Source: Desulfacinum sp. (GTDB taxonomy: Bacteria; Desulfobacterota; Syntrophobacteria; Syntrophobacterales; DSM-9756). From it: a stretch of DNA of 64,000 nucleotides. The DNA lies in NCBI GenBank assembly GCA_014359885.1, contig JACIYN010000061.1, positions 1 through 64,000 on the forward strand, given 5' to 3'. Shown piece by piece: positions 27,433 to 37,036 of the stretch. The notes under the pieces are model-generated. The model was not told where the DNA came from and did no database searches. It saw nothing but the letters and a program-made list of their open reading frames with translations. The position numbers were made by a program, and so were the translations under genes. How positions within the stretch are numbered: position 1 is the stretch's first letter; each line of letters opens with the position of its first letter.

Positions 27433-29739
27433 TCATGGTTTGGCGTCCTTGTGGGGGCCGACGAAGCCCAAGCCCTTCTGTGACTCCGCATCTTGATAGA
27501 CGTGGAGATAACCCCCTTGGGCGGCGGAGGGAACATGGACCACATGGACCACATCCTGGAAGGGGGCGGCGTCGGGGAGCAGTTCGGCCAGCCGGTTCTC
27601 CGTCTTCAGGAAAAACTCTTCCCGGAACACGCTGCCCGGCTCATTCGGGTAGATGGCCACGGGCACAATCCGCGCCTCCACCAGATCATTGAAAAAGTGC
27701 GTGCCGAAGGAGACTTCCGGTGTGACGCCCTGGGATTCGAAGGCGATCTCCCCCAGGATCAGGGTCCTGTTGATGTCCTCGTAGCCCACCCGTACGCCCA
27801 GATTGATGTCGTTACTGCCCCAGCGTCCCGGACCGAAAAGGGCGTAGCGCCTGCCCTCCAGGCTGCGGTTCAGCCGGCTCACCACGCGGCCCACGGCCAG
27901 TTTCCCGTCGTAGTCGGGGATCCGGCCGTAGGCCTTGGGATCCACGTAGACGACGTATTCCACGTTGGGAATCACCGCGTTGAAGACCACCCGGGAGTTG
28001 GTGAAGAGGATCGACTCGTTCGGTACGTCCGACGGAAGGACGACCTGGGTGATTTCTTCGCGAACGCTGAGGGTTCGGCACTGCAGGAGGTAGAGCTTGT
28101 CCTGGTCCCAGGCGAATTCCACGTCCACCGGCCACCCGTAGGCCTCGTCCAGCCTTCGGAGAATCTTTCGGATCAAAGGCACAAAGCGGCTGCGGCGGAT
28201 GAAGTTATCAAAGGTGACGCAGCTTCGCTCCAGGGGTTCGGATCGGCCCTTGAACATGGGAGGCGCCAAATGACCGTCGCGGTTGTAGGAAAGGGCCAGA
28301 AAGGAGGCGTCCTGGGGGAGCACCCGCATCACTTCCCGGTAGGGTATGGATTCCAGGCAGCCCTTCTTCAGGTTCAAGACATCCACCATACGTTGGGAAT
28401 ACTTCATGATCTCCTGGGCACTTCCCTCCGGGCGCAACCCGGGATGGCTCAAGGCTATGAGGCGCGGGTAGTCCTGGGCCACCCGGTCCACCGCCCGTGT
28501 GCCCAGGCCCAGCACCAGCCGGACGACTCCGTCCTCGCTGCGGATCTTGGGGGTCCAGCGGTAGGTGTTTCTGGAAAAGGCGACCCCGGCGGCGAACGGA
28601 AGAAAGTAGTCTCCGTGGCGTTGCCCCACCACCTTCTGGACCAGAACGCTCATCTTCTCGTCGAAATCGAGCAGGTTGTGATCCCGCCGGTAGAGGATGG
28701 GAGCGGGGCCGTAGGTGCTCATGTGAACCCGCTTGAGCCCCCAGATGAATTCGTCCAGACGGCGTTCCAGGTCTCCCTGGTTGACGAGAAAGACGGAATC
28801 GTACTTTCCGGAAAACGCATGGCCGAAATTGTCTTCCAGGAGGCTGGAAGAGCGGAGAATGAGCGGATGCTCCCCCACCATCTCCAGGAATTTTCGGAAC
28901 ATGGCCACCATGTCCGGCGGGAAGACGGCTCTCTGGAAAAGCTCGGCGATGTGTTTGTATTCCTCCTCGATGGTCTCCCGGGATTTGTACTTCTGGCTGT
29001 GGAACGTATGGAGGCCGTTGTAATCGATGAAATCGGAAAAGATCCCCGAGTTGAAATAGTAGGACTCGGGGACCGTCACGTGTGCTTCCAGCTCGGGATC
29101 CCGCTCCGCCAGTCGCGGGACGAGGATCTTGTAGGCCAGGAGCATCCCGGCCGCCTTGCCGCCGATTCGCCCGGACCGGCGGGGACTCCAGTAGGTGTGG
29201 TCCACCAATTCGTCGATATCCCGGATGGTGATATATTTCTTGGCAATCCCGATGAAGGGGAGTTGATTGGAAATGAAGTGGTTGATGAGAGCCACCCGGA
29301 CGCCTTCCGCTTCGCTGGGATCGATGTAGAGATCCCCCTGGGGGATGGCGCAAAACTCCTTGAGGGCTTTCTTGATCTGCTTGGAGGTGGCCCCTTCGGC
29401 GTTGACCACCCGGTTGAGATTGCGGAAACGGTCCTGCTTGCGGGCCAGGTTGATGTGGTCGTCCGCCTCCTTTTCGGAAAAGTGGGTGGCGAAGAGAAGG
29501 TCGATGAGCGCCTGCCGGGTTCGCTTCTTGTTGGCTTCCGTCGGCGGCAGGCCCTCCCCGTCCAGGACCCTCAAAACCTGCCGTTCCAACTCTTCCTCGG
29601 TAAGGACGCCTCGGTTGACAAGCGCTTGCAGGAAGATCTCCCGCATGCGGCCCAGCAGTTTCGGATAGCGCATCATCTTTTGGAAAAGGTGATAGGTCCG
29701 CAGGAGCCGGTTGATGGGGCCGAGGGCCACGTCTTTCAT
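27433..29739 (-). CDS. PEP/pyruvate-binding (PPDK_N) domain protein
   Basis: A 768-residue protein whose central part matches the ATP-grasp PEP/pyruvate-binding domain of PEP synthases: GRIGGKAAGMLLAYK, LILRSSSLLEDNFGHAFSGKYDS and DVEFAWDQDKLYLLQCRTL. It lacks the phosphohistidine swivelling domain and the C-terminal TIM barrel that carry out the rest of the PEP synthase reaction, so it cannot be a complete PEP synthase. The N-terminal ~190 residues and C-terminal ~200 are specific to this subfamily. Such proteins are common in sulfate reducers and of unknown activity. ATG at 29739 has AAAGGAACG upstream. Confidence 0.78.
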   Translation of the reverse strand: MKDVALGPINRLLRTYHLFQKMMRYPKLLGRMREIFLQALVNRGVLTEEELERQVLRVLDGEGLPPTEANKKRTRQALIDLLFATHFSEKEADDHINLARKQDRFRNLNRVVNAEGATSKQIKKALKEFCAIPQGDLYIDPSEAEGVRVALINHFISNQLPFIGIAKKYITIRDIDELVDHTYWSPRRSGRIGGKAAGMLLAYKILVPRLAERDPELEAHVTVPESYYFNSGIFSDFIDYNGLHTFHSQKYKSRETIEEEYKHIAELFQRAVFPPDMVAMFRKFLEMVGEHPLILRSSSLLEDNFGHAFSGKYDSVFLVNQGDLERRLDEFIWGLKRVHMSTYGPAPILYRRDHNLLDFDEKMSVLVQKVVGQRHGDYFLPFAAGVAFSRNTYRWTPKIRSEDGVVRLVLGLGTRAVDRVAQDYPRLIALSHPGLRPEGSAQEIMKYSQRMVDVLNLKKGCLESIPYREVMRVLPQDASFLALSYNRDGHLAPPMFKGRSEPLERSCVTFDNFIRRSRFVPLIRKILRRLDEAYGWPVDVEFAWDQDKLYLLQCRTLSVREEITQVVLPSDVPNESILFTNSRVVFNAVIPNVEYVVYVDPKAYGRIPDYDGKLAVGRVVSRLNRSLEGRRYALFGPGRWGSNDINLGVRVGYEDINRTLILGEIAFESQGVTPEVSFGTHFFNDLVEARIVPVAIYPNEPGSVFREEFFLKTENRLAELLPDAAPFQDVVHVVHVPSAAQGGYLHVYQDAESQKGLGFVGPHKDAKP

Positions 29740-30291
29740 GTCGATCGTTCCTTTCCGGGGCATGGGTGTCCGCGTCCATCTTATACCCGCTCAGGGCACA
29801 AAAGGAAACACGCTCACCGATGGAGGCCGCGGATGGCTCACTTCCGGGGGACACTGGGGCGGGTGGGAGGAAAGGTCCGAGGCGCAGTGGACGCATGGGA
29901 TCCTGGGGAGGGAGACCGCGAGGGGATCCCTCTCATGCAGGGCAGCCCTTCGGGCGCTGGAAAAAGATGCTGGAACGACGGGTAATGTTGCGAGTGTTTG
30001 CGGTAGGCGCATGGATTTGCTGGAACCCCTCTCCGCGGGGCTGGAAGCCCCGCGGAAAGGTCCATCGGGACGCCATGAAGGGACAGCTAATACCCGATGG
30101 CTAGTCCGGCGTGCGGGGATTTTTCCGCAGCCCTGAAGGGCTGCGCTACGGGAAAAGCGGTCATCCGGGACGTTTTCGGACTGCCTCCTAAGAGCTTATC
30201 CGAGAATGCCGATTTTGCCGGTATCAGGCATCGTAACCATCTGAAATTACGTTGCCCAAATGGCGGAAAACCGAGTTCCCGGACAAGCCTC
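29740..30291. repeat. Repeat-filled spacer behind glutamate dehydrogenase
   Basis: No gene. The composite palindrome unit (about 30030-30165: CCGCGGGGCTGGAAGCCCCG, then CCGCAGCCCTGAAGGGCTGC) is followed by GTTTTCGGACTGCCTCCTAA (30169-30188, an element right end), then a second unit from TAAGAGCTTATCCGAGAATG to CGGACAAGCCTCCTAG (30187-30295), whose end forms the gdh stop. The order mirrors the tandem array behind prs. Confidence 0.72.
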
Positions 30292-31542
30292 CTAGACCCA
30301 GCCGCGGAGCTTGCAGGCTTCGGCCACCCGGGCCACGCTGACCAGATAGGCGGCTTCCCGCAGGTGGATCTTTTCCCGGCTGCCCATCTCATGGACGGAC
30401 CGGAAGGCACGGGTCATCTTTTCGTCCAGCCGCCAATGGACTTCCTTGAGCTCCCAATAGAAATTGTACGTGTTCTGCACCTGCTCAAAATAGGACACGG
30501 TCACGCCGCCCGCATTGGCCAGAAAGTCCGGCAGCACGATCACGCCCTTTTCAAAGAGGATGTCATCCGCTTCCGGCGTGGTGGGCCCGTTGGCGAGCTC
30601 GCAGATCATGCGGGCCCGGATGCGGGAAGCGTTGGCCTCGGTGATGACGTTTTCCAGGGCGGAAGGAAAGAGCACCATCACGTCCAGTTCCAGGAGATCC
30701 TCGTTGGAAATGGGTTCGGCGCCCGGAAAGCCCTGGAGCGTTCCGTTTTGCAGCTTGTAGTCCACCAGGGCCTTGGCATCGATGCCCTTGGGGTTGTAGA
30801 CGCCGCCCTTGGAATCGGAAGCCGCCACGAGCTTGAGGCCCAGGAGCTCTTCCCCCAGAAGGGCCGCAAACTGGCCCGCATTGCCGAAGCCCTGCACCGC
30901 CATGGTCTGGCCCTCCAGATCGATGCCGTAGGTTCTGGCCGCTTCGCGGGTGACGTAGATGCCGCCGCGGGCCGTGGCGTCGTTTCGACCCTTGGAGCCG
31001 CCGATGGAAACGGGCTTTCCCGTGATGACCCCGGGATGATGCTCGCGCATGATGGTTTCGTACTCGTCCATCATCCACGCCATGATCTGCGGCGTGGTGT
31101 ACACATCGGGGGCCGGTACATCCTTGGTGACCCCCAGGGCGGACGCGATGGCCCGAATGTAGGCCCGCGCCAGCCGCTCCTTTTCCGTCTCGGAAAGCTC
31201 CTTGGGGTTGCAGACGATTCCCCCCTTGCCCCCGCCCAGAGGAATGTCGACCACGGACGTCTTCCAGGTCATCCAGGCGGCCAGGGCCCGCACCGTGTCC
31301 AGGGTCTCGTCGGGATGCCAGCGCAGGCCCCCCTTGGCCGGACCGCGGGCCGTGTTGTACTGGACGCGGAAGGCGTGAAAGACCCGGGTGCTGCCGTCGT
31401 CCATCTTCACCGGCAACGTGAAGGAGAATTCGCGCATGGGCCAGCGCAGAAATTCATGGGTCGCCTGATCCAGGCCCAGCCTTTCGGCGGCCTTGTCCAA
31501 CTGCCTTTGAGCGATCTTGAACGGATTCAACGCCTCGGTCAT
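30292..31542 (-). CDS. gdhA: Glu/Leu/Phe/Val dehydrogenase (NAD(P)-glutamate dehydrogenase)
   Basis: A 416-residue enzyme of the hexameric GDH family. The catalytic lysine segment is [16 protein letters not shown] and the next is [17 protein letters not shown]. The Rossmann fold is [14 protein letters not shown], and the C-terminal [15 protein letters not shown] closes the domain. It interconverts glutamate and 2-oxoglutarate plus ammonia; the length and sequence resemble archaeal and anaerobe enzymes. It is monocistronic. Its TAG stop is provided by TA plus the first G of a repeat-element end. Confidence 0.93.
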   Translation of the reverse strand: MTEALNPFKIAQRQLDKAAERLGLDQATHEFLRWPMREFSFTLPVKMDDGSTRVFHAFRVQYNTARGPAKGGLRWHPDETLDTVRALAAWMTWKTSVVDIPLGGGKGGIVCNPKELSETEKERLARAYIRAIASALGVTKDVPAPDVYTTPQIMAWMMDEYETIMREHHPGVITGKPVSIGGSKGRNDATARGGIYVTREAARTYGIDLEGQTMAVQGFGNAGQFAALLGEELLGLKLVAASDSKGGVYNPKGIDAKALVDYKLQNGTLQGFPGAEPISNEDLLELDVMVLFPSALENVITEANASRIRARMICELANGPTTPEADDILFEKGVIVLPDFLANAGGVTVSYFEQVQNTYNFYWELKEVHWRLDEKMTRAFRSVHEMGSREKIHLREAAYLVSVARVAEACKLRGWV

Positions 31543-32002
31543 GGTGTGCCCCCTTTTGATGCTGTGAAATGGTGTCTCATGTGACCAAATTCACCCTAGC
31601 ACAGGGCGCCTGGGCAAAGAAGCAAAAAACGGGCGGTGCCTTGCGGACGGCCATCCTCCCCGGGGGGGACGAAGGCAGCCTGATGGATATGCGAAACACG
31701 GTGAGCAGAAAAGCGAAGGCGCCGAATATCGTGATTGTGCGATCGTATTTATACGATAAACGATTTTTGCGATCATGACAAGTACGAAAGACGAAGATTG
31801 TCCCTTCTTTCTTCCATCCCTTTTGCCCGTCCCCGCCGGCTTGTGCTAGGATGGCAAGCACAGGATCGGAGCTCCTGGGATGGCGGCCAGCCCCCACGGT
31901 TCCCTTCCACACGGTTGTCTTTCGCGGGCATGGGCAGCAGCCATGCGGGGAAGTAGCGGAAACCTCCCGGGCCGACGGGAGCAGAGAGCAAGGAAATCGC
32001 CC
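31543..32002. other. Divergent spacer with a 16-bp palindrome
   Basis: No gene is supported between gdhA and the DUF4870-like gene. At 31742-31757, ATCGTATTTATACGAT is a perfect palindrome in the most AT-rich part of the spacer, a possible operator for either divergent gene. The leader of the downstream gene is otherwise featureless. Confidence 0.45.
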
Positions 32003-32491
32003 ATGGGAACGAATGGAGAGGATCTGGAACAGAAAAGGCCGGGAACCGGCAAGGATGAGGACGAGGCCTTTGGAAACACCGACGAGGCCCACACGTGGGC
32101 GGGCCTGTGCCATTTCAGCGCTCTTCTCGGCGTGATCTGGTGGATTCCCGCAAGCTCCCTTTGGCTGCCGGTGGGGCATCTGCTTTGCCCGTTGGTTGTC
32201 TGGATCTACAAGCGAAAAGACTCCCCCTGGATCGACTTTGCCGGCCGTGAGGCCGTGAATTTTCAGACCGCCATGACGGTCTACGGCGCGGTGGGAGGAT
32301 TCCTGCTTTCCGGAACCGCGGCCGCTCTGTGGCTCTGGTGTGTGGCGCTCACCGATCTATTTTGGATCATACGCGGCGGCGTGCAGGCAAGTCACGGGCG
32401 TTTTTTCACTTACCCGCTCATTGCCTGGCGCCTTTTGCCCGAACCCCGGTCCGTGACGGCCCTGCGTACGCGCTACCCTCATCTTTTTTGA
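32003..32491 (+). CDS. Small membrane protein, DUF4870 family
   Basis: A 162-residue protein. An acidic N-terminus is followed by three hydrophobic segments (WAGLCHFSALLGVIWWIPAS, LPVGHLLCPLVVWIY, and a long one around AMTVYGAVGGFLLSG). The motif KDSPWIDFAGREAVNFQ is characteristic of DUF4870 (Tic20-like) proteins. The function is unknown. ATG at 32003 is preceded by AGCAAGGAAA. It is followed after 47 bases by another small gene on the same strand. Confidence 0.78.
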   Translation: MGTNGEDLEQKRPGTGKDEDEAFGNTDEAHTWAGLCHFSALLGVIWWIPASSLWLPVGHLLCPLVVWIYKRKDSPWIDFAGREAVNFQTAMTVYGAVGGFLLSGTAAALWLWCVALTDLFWIIRGGVQASHGRFFTYPLIAWRLLPEPRSVTALRTRYPHLF

Positions 32492-32538
32492 GCGCGTTGT
32501 TCCGAAATGGGGAACGATGCGCAAAGGAGAGAAACCCG

Positions 32539-33024
32539 ATGTCCGATGCAGGAAATCTCATCCCGGTGCTCCGCGAGGGTGTCGAGATCATCAAGATGGT
32601 TTTCTTTAAAAGGCTCAAGGACTATGTGGCCACGTCCGGAACGGGCGGCGATGCCACCGACGCGATCCGGTTGTCGGGAGCGGTGGTGAACCGCGTCTTC
32701 GGCACCCCCAACCCTGAAGAACCGCACCGGTCCTACGCCGAAGCCAATGCGGAGCGCATCCAGTCGGTCATCGACCGCATCGCCGTGGACCTTCAGGACA
32801 TGCGCATTCCCCTGACCGACGCTCTCCGGGTGCAGTTCTTGTGCGACCGCCACGAAGGGATCGACAGCACGGAGACCCTGGTTTCCGCCAAAGAGTGGGG
32901 AATCCTGCTGGCCGATCGGGAAGTGCCACTCCCGGCGGCCTTCATGAATCTGGCGCGGCGCCTGGGGGCAGCCTTCCATTTGCTCCAGAACCTGCCGAAG
33001 CCGCAGGGGCCTTCCCTGGAATGA
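32539..33024 (+). CDS. Conserved hypothetical protein
   Basis: A 161-residue, mostly helical soluble protein with a start behind AAAGGAGAG. It has LREGVEIIKMVFFKRLKDYVA at the N-terminus and a central RLSGAVVNRVFGTPNPEEPH. There is no signal peptide or recognisable catalytic motif. It lies 22 bases before the molybdoenzyme gene on the same strand, so it may be a dedicated partner or assembly factor, which is inference. Confidence 0.65.
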   Translation: MSDAGNLIPVLREGVEIIKMVFFKRLKDYVATSGTGGDATDAIRLSGAVVNRVFGTPNPEEPHRSYAEANAERIQSVIDRIAVDLQDMRIPLTDALRVQFLCDRHEGIDSTETLVSAKEWGILLADREVPLPAAFMNLARRLGAAFHLLQNLPKPQGPSLE

Positions 33025-33046
33025 TCCCGCAAAGAACGGAAAAGAC

Positions 33047-34978
33047 ATGGGTATGCCCGAGAGACTGACCGCGTGCACCCAGGACTGTCCGGACACCTGT
33101 TCCCTGCTGGTGGAATGCCATGGTTCCGGCGCCTTGACCCTTCGTGGAAACCCCCGCCATCCCATCACCAGGGGGTTTCTCTGCTCCCGAATCCGCCACT
33201 TTCCCAAACGCTTGCAACGAACCGATCGCATCCTGAAGCCCCTGCTTCGGACCCGGGGCGGGTGGCGCTCCATCGGTTGGGATGAGGCCCTGGAGCGCTG
33301 CGCCGAAAAGCTGCAGGCGGACCGCAGGCAAGACCCGGCGTCCATCCTGCACATCCAGGGAGACGGGGCCAAGGGAGTGCGGAAACTCGTCCCCAAACTC
33401 TTTTTCAGCCGTCTGGGGGCCACGGCCGTTTCGGGGGCGCTCTGCGACGCGGCGGGCATCGCGGCCTGCCAGGCGGACTTCGGGTCCCTGGACTGCAACG
33501 CCCTGGAAGATCTGGCGAACGCCCGCCGGGTGGTGAACTGGGGGCGGGATCTGTCCCGGGGTTCCGTGCACCTGGCCGCTCTCATCCGTTCCCTTCGCCG
33601 CCGGGGGGTGCCGGTTTTGACGCTATCTCCGGGGGGCGACGGCAACGGCCCTTACACGGATCATCGGGTTCAAATCCGCCCGGGAACCGACCGGTTCTTG
33701 GCGGCCGCCGTCTTGAAGATCCTGCTGGATCGGCGCGGTTGGTCCCAGGCGGCCGTGGACCGGACCGCCAACGCGGACACTCTCAGACAAGTTCTCGAAA
33801 GGACGTCCCTTGAGGATCTTCTGGCTCCGTGCGGCGTATCGACAGCGGATGCGGAGCGCGTGGCCCATTGGTACGCGTCGTCCGGCCCCACGGCCACCCT
33901 GGTGGGCTGGGGGCTTCAGCGCCATCCCTTCGGGGGCGAAAACGTCCGGTTCATCAACGCCCTGGCCCTGCTGAGCGGCAACGTGGGCAGGGCCGGCGGC
34001 GGGAGCCGATTCGGCATCCTGTCCCTTCGAAACTTCAACACGGATTGGGCCCGCTCAGGTCTGCCCCCGCGCACCTTGCCCGTGGCGGGCATCGGAAGGG
34101 CCATCCAGGAATGCGCGGATCCTCCCATCCGGTTCGTCTGGATCAACGGATCCAACGTGGTCAACCAGGCCCCGGACTCCAGGCGAACCGCGGCAGCCCT
34201 GGAAGCGGTGGATTTCGTGGTGGTGGTGGACGCCTTCATGACCGATACGGCCCGGTGCGCCCATCTGATCCTGCCTTCTACCCTCATGCTGGAACAGGAA
34301 GATCTGGTGGGGTCGTTTCTGCACGATTATGTGCATTATGCTCCCGCGGTGGTGGAGGCTCCCGGGGAAGCCCGGGATGACCACGCGATCGTGCGTGATC
34401 TGGGCCGACGGCTGGATCCGCCGATGGAGATGCCCGAAAAGGAGACGTGTTTCGCCTGGTCTTTGACCTCTCCGTGGCTGGATGTCTCCTTGGACGATTT
34501 GCGACAGCGCGGCTTTGTACGCGCCGCCCGCCCCCTGGTGGCCTACGAAGGCATGCGCTTCGATCATCCGGACGGCCTGGCCCGGGTTCCCACGGAACTC
34601 CACGGGGAGCCCCCGGCGCCGTCGGAATATCCGCTGCGGCTTCTTACCCTCATTCGCCGCTCCGCCACCCATTCCCAGATTCCTCCGGAAGATCAGCGGC
34701 GGCCGCCCCTTGTCCGGGTTCATCCGGAAACGGCCCGGGCCCAGGGCGTGGCAGCCGGCCTTCCCGCCCGGCTCGTCTCTCCGCTGGGGGAACTGGTGGT
34801 GGAGGTGGTGGAAGAGCCGCAACTGGATCCCGGCTCGGTGGTTTACCGCCGGGGGGACTGGATGCATTGGGGGGGAGGCGCCAACCAGCTCATCGCTGCC
34901 AACCCGACGGATTTGGGCGGAGGCGCAGCCTACTACGGCCAGTACGTCCGCCTGGAGCCGATTGACAGAAGCCCGTGA
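33047..34978 (+). CDS. Molybdopterin-dependent oxidoreductase (Mo/W-bisPGD family)
   Basis: A 643-residue protein. The N-terminal [4Fe-4S] motif TACTQDCPDTCSLLVECHG is completed by the fourth Cys in GFLCSRI. The molybdopterin core includes WRSIGWDEALERC, VNWGRDLSRGSVHL, GGENVRFINALALLSGNVGR and WINGSNVVNQAPDS. The C-terminal molydopterin dinucleotide domain contains VRVHPETARAQGVAAG. The metal-ligand region reads SGALCDAAG, which could make Cys the ligand. It has no twin-arginine signal, so it is probably cytoplasmic. No electron-transfer or membrane subunit is adjacent. Substrate unknown; FdhD in the window may supply its sulfido ligand. Confidence 0.8.
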   Translation: MGMPERLTACTQDCPDTCSLLVECHGSGALTLRGNPRHPITRGFLCSRIRHFPKRLQRTDRILKPLLRTRGGWRSIGWDEALERCAEKLQADRRQDPASILHIQGDGAKGVRKLVPKLFFSRLGATAVSGALCDAAGIAACQADFGSLDCNALEDLANARRVVNWGRDLSRGSVHLAALIRSLRRRGVPVLTLSPGGDGNGPYTDHRVQIRPGTDRFLAAAVLKILLDRRGWSQAAVDRTANADTLRQVLERTSLEDLLAPCGVSTADAERVAHWYASSGPTATLVGWGLQRHPFGGENVRFINALALLSGNVGRAGGGSRFGILSLRNFNTDWARSGLPPRTLPVAGIGRAIQECADPPIRFVWINGSNVVNQAPDSRRTAAALEAVDFVVVVDAFMTDTARCAHLILPSTLMLEQEDLVGSFLHDYVHYAPAVVEAPGEARDDHAIVRDLGRRLDPPMEMPEKETCFAWSLTSPWLDVSLDDLRQRGFVRAARPLVAYEGMRFDHPDGLARVPTELHGEPPAPSEYPLRLLTLIRRSATHSQIPPEDQRRPPLVRVHPETARAQGVAAGLPARLVSPLGELVVEVVEEPQLDPGSVVYRRGDWMHWGGGANQLIAANPTDLGGGAAYYGQYVRLEPIDRSP

Positions 34979-35105
34979 AACCCTCTAAGTTGCAGGCGGG
35001 AGGGTGGAGCGGCCCAAGTTTACCTCTTTCGCGGCCATGGCGGGCCGACCGAACATACAGGTCTTTAAGGCGCAAAAAGCAGACATGGACGGGAGAAGAC
35101 AGGCG

Positions 35106-35561
35106 ATGAAAAGAGCTGCTGATTTAAGAAAAGAGAACCCTGCATGGACTTTCCCACGGGGCACGGCGGGCTTCACCCTCATCGAACTGCTCATCGTCAT
35201 GGTGATTTTGGGGCTCCTGGCTGCGCTGGTGGCCCCCAAGATGTTCCAGAAGGTGGGATCTTCCAAGATCAAGGCCGCCAAGGCACAGATCGCCCTTCTG
35301 GGAACGGCCCTGGACGCCTACCGCCTGGACGTGGGGCGCTACCCCACCACCGATGAGGGGCTGGAGGCACTCCGGTCCAATCCCGGCGTGGACACCTGGG
35401 ACGGCCCCTACCTTCCCAAGGACATCCCGAAAGACCCCTGGGGGCGTGACTACGTCTATCGCTGTCCGGGAGAACACGGCGACTACGATCTCTATTCCCT
35501 GGGGGCCGATGGACAGGAAGGCGGCGAGGGAGAAAACGCGGACGTGGTTTCCTGGGAGTAG
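35106..35561 (+). CDS. gspG: Type II secretion major pseudopilin GspG-like
   Basis: A 151-residue protein with the prepilin peptidase site TAG-FTLIELLIVMVILGLLA, a hydrophobic N-terminal helix and the GspG C-terminal pattern YRLDVGRYPTTDEGLEAL, KDPWGRDYVY and YDLYSLGADGQEGGEG (calcium-binding loop). ATG at 35106 is chosen, behind GGGAGAAG; an ATG at 35085 would lengthen the leader by 7 residues. It is a solitary gspG; no other secretion genes are beside it. A terminator follows. Confidence 0.88.
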   Translation: MKRAADLRKENPAWTFPRGTAGFTLIELLIVMVILGLLAALVAPKMFQKVGSSKIKAAKAQIALLGTALDAYRLDVGRYPTTDEGLEALRSNPGVDTWDGPYLPKDIPKDPWGRDYVYRCPGEHGDYDLYSLGADGQEGGEGENADVVSWE

Positions 35562-35586
35562 CCGCACCCGGAGCACGAAATGAGGA

Positions 35587-35618
35587 AGGGGCCGTGGGCA
35601 TTTGCCCAGGGCCCCTCT
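35587..35618 (+). terminator. Intrinsic terminator between gspG and the radical SAM gene
   Basis: GGGGCCGTGGGCA and TGCCCAGGGCCCC pair with a short loop and are followed by TCTTTC. It may serve both convergent genes. Confidence 0.7.
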
Positions 35619-35643
35619 TTCATGGATCCAAGCCCGCTAGGTT

Positions 35644-37020
35644 TTAGGCACATCGGAAGGATTCTTCCGTCTCCTGGTCCCAGGAGTCCCACAGGTAGGC
35701 CGCTTCCCGCCCCTGGGCCAGGACCCGGAGGGCGTAGCGCACCTGCTCTTCATAGAACTCGCAGTAGGGACTGGGAGCGTTCACCGTCCCCGACACCACG
35801 CGCACTTCCGCCGGGCACGGCGCCCCGCAAAAGTGCCGTATGGCGCACGAGGCGCAGGGGGCGATGTCTTCCACCTTCCGGGTCGTGATCTCCCGGAAGG
35901 GGGGGCTTTCCAGCACCGCGTTCAGATCGTCCTCGTAGAGGTTCCCGCCGCGGTATTCCGGAAAGCCGATGAATTCACTGCAGGGAAAGAGATCCCCGTG
36001 GGCGGAGACGGCCACGAAGCAGCGGCCGCCCCCGCAGGGGGAAATGTCGCACATGAGCCGTCTGCCTGTGGGGCCGGCCACGGCGGCCAGCACGTTGGCG
36101 AAGTTGGCCACCACCAGCTTCCGTCCGGTTTCGCGGAAGAGTTCGTAGGTGCGGTCCAGGGCCCGGCAGAAGGAGCGGGCAAAGACGTCGTTGTCCGGCT
36201 TGAGCTCTTGACCGCCCTTCTGGGTGCAGCGGACCGGGTTGAACATGGCCACGCCCACGCCCGCCCGGTGATAGAAATCCACCATGGCCTCCAGATGCTC
36301 CACGTTGAGCCGGGTGACCGTGGTGATCACGTTGAAGGCGGGATAGCCCGAAAGCCTTTCCATGACCCGAACCACCTGGGAAAAGGCCCCCGTGCCGTTC
36401 CAATTCTTTCGGGTGGTATCGGCCAGGCCCGCTTCGGCGGCGTCGAGGGAGATCCCGATCCCCACGCCCCGGGACGTGAGAAACTCGATGGCTTCCTCGT
36501 CCAGGAGCGTGGCGTTGGTCTGGACGCCGAAATGGAACCGGTCCCGATACCGGTCGATGCCTTGGAAGACGGCCTCGCGGGCCAGCATGGGTTCCGAGCC
36601 GTGGAAGATGAGCTGCGGCTTGGCCCCCGCGGGCATGTGGGACTCGAAGTAGGTCAAAAGACGCTCCAGAGCCCCGCACAGCTCGTCCGGGGTCATGGTC
36701 TTGCCTTCACGGCGCATCTCTTCGGGAAGGTAGCAGTAGGAGCAGTTGAAGTTGCACCTTTCCGTGGGGTTGAAGTAGGCCGCGGAGGGCTTCAGGGCGA
36801 AGCGCAGATGGTTCATCTCCCGGCGGAAGTCTTCCCTTTGCCTCAGAAACTCTTCCACCAGCTGCCCCGAAAGGGCATCGGCGAGAGCGTCCTTTTCGAC
36901 AATGGCCCAGAAGGCCGTGTCCCCTTCCACCACCGCCACCCGGTCTTCCAGCCCAATGTCCAGGACGGAGAAGCTGGGGCCGTAGCCCGTGTTGGCATGC
37001 CGTGCCGTTGGAATACCCAT
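35644..37020 (-). CDS. cbpB: Peptide-modifying radical SAM/SPASM enzyme, CbpB type
   Basis: A 458-residue protein. An N-terminal ~80-residue extension precedes the radical SAM motif ERCNFNCSYCYLPE (Cys 89, 93, 96). SPASM-type cluster cysteines are seen in CDISPCGGGRC, LFPCSEF and APCASCAIRHFCGAPC. A 35-residue peptide gene ends 16 bases upstream and a cobalamin riboswitch precedes both. This matches the 'cobopeptide' arrangement (CbpA precursor and CbpB maturase, TIGR04163-type), whose modification and role are unknown to me. The enzyme would install a modification on the peptide using SAM and [4Fe-4S] clusters. The family assignment rests on layout and motifs. Confidence 0.85.
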   Translation of the reverse strand: MGIPTARHANTGYGPSFSVLDIGLEDRVAVVEGDTAFWAIVEKDALADALSGQLVEEFLRQREDFRREMNHLRFALKPSAAYFNPTERCNFNCSYCYLPEEMRREGKTMTPDELCGALERLLTYFESHMPAGAKPQLIFHGSEPMLAREAVFQGIDRYRDRFHFGVQTNATLLDEEAIEFLTSRGVGIGISLDAAEAGLADTTRKNWNGTGAFSQVVRVMERLSGYPAFNVITTVTRLNVEHLEAMVDFYHRAGVGVAMFNPVRCTQKGGQELKPDNDVFARSFCRALDRTYELFRETGRKLVVANFANVLAAVAGPTGRRLMCDISPCGGGRCFVAVSAHGDLFPCSEFIGFPEYRGGNLYEDDLNAVLESPPFREITTRKVEDIAPCASCAIRHFCGAPCPAEVRVVSGTVNAPSPYCEFYEEQVRYALRVLAQGREAAYLWDSWDQETEESFRCA

Positions 37021-37036
37021 GGAATTCGCCTCACAC

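Noticed and set aside
27493..29985. An 830-codon plus-strand frame opposite the PEP-binding gene
   Set aside because: Antisense shadow; the minus-strand protein has clear ATP-grasp motifs.
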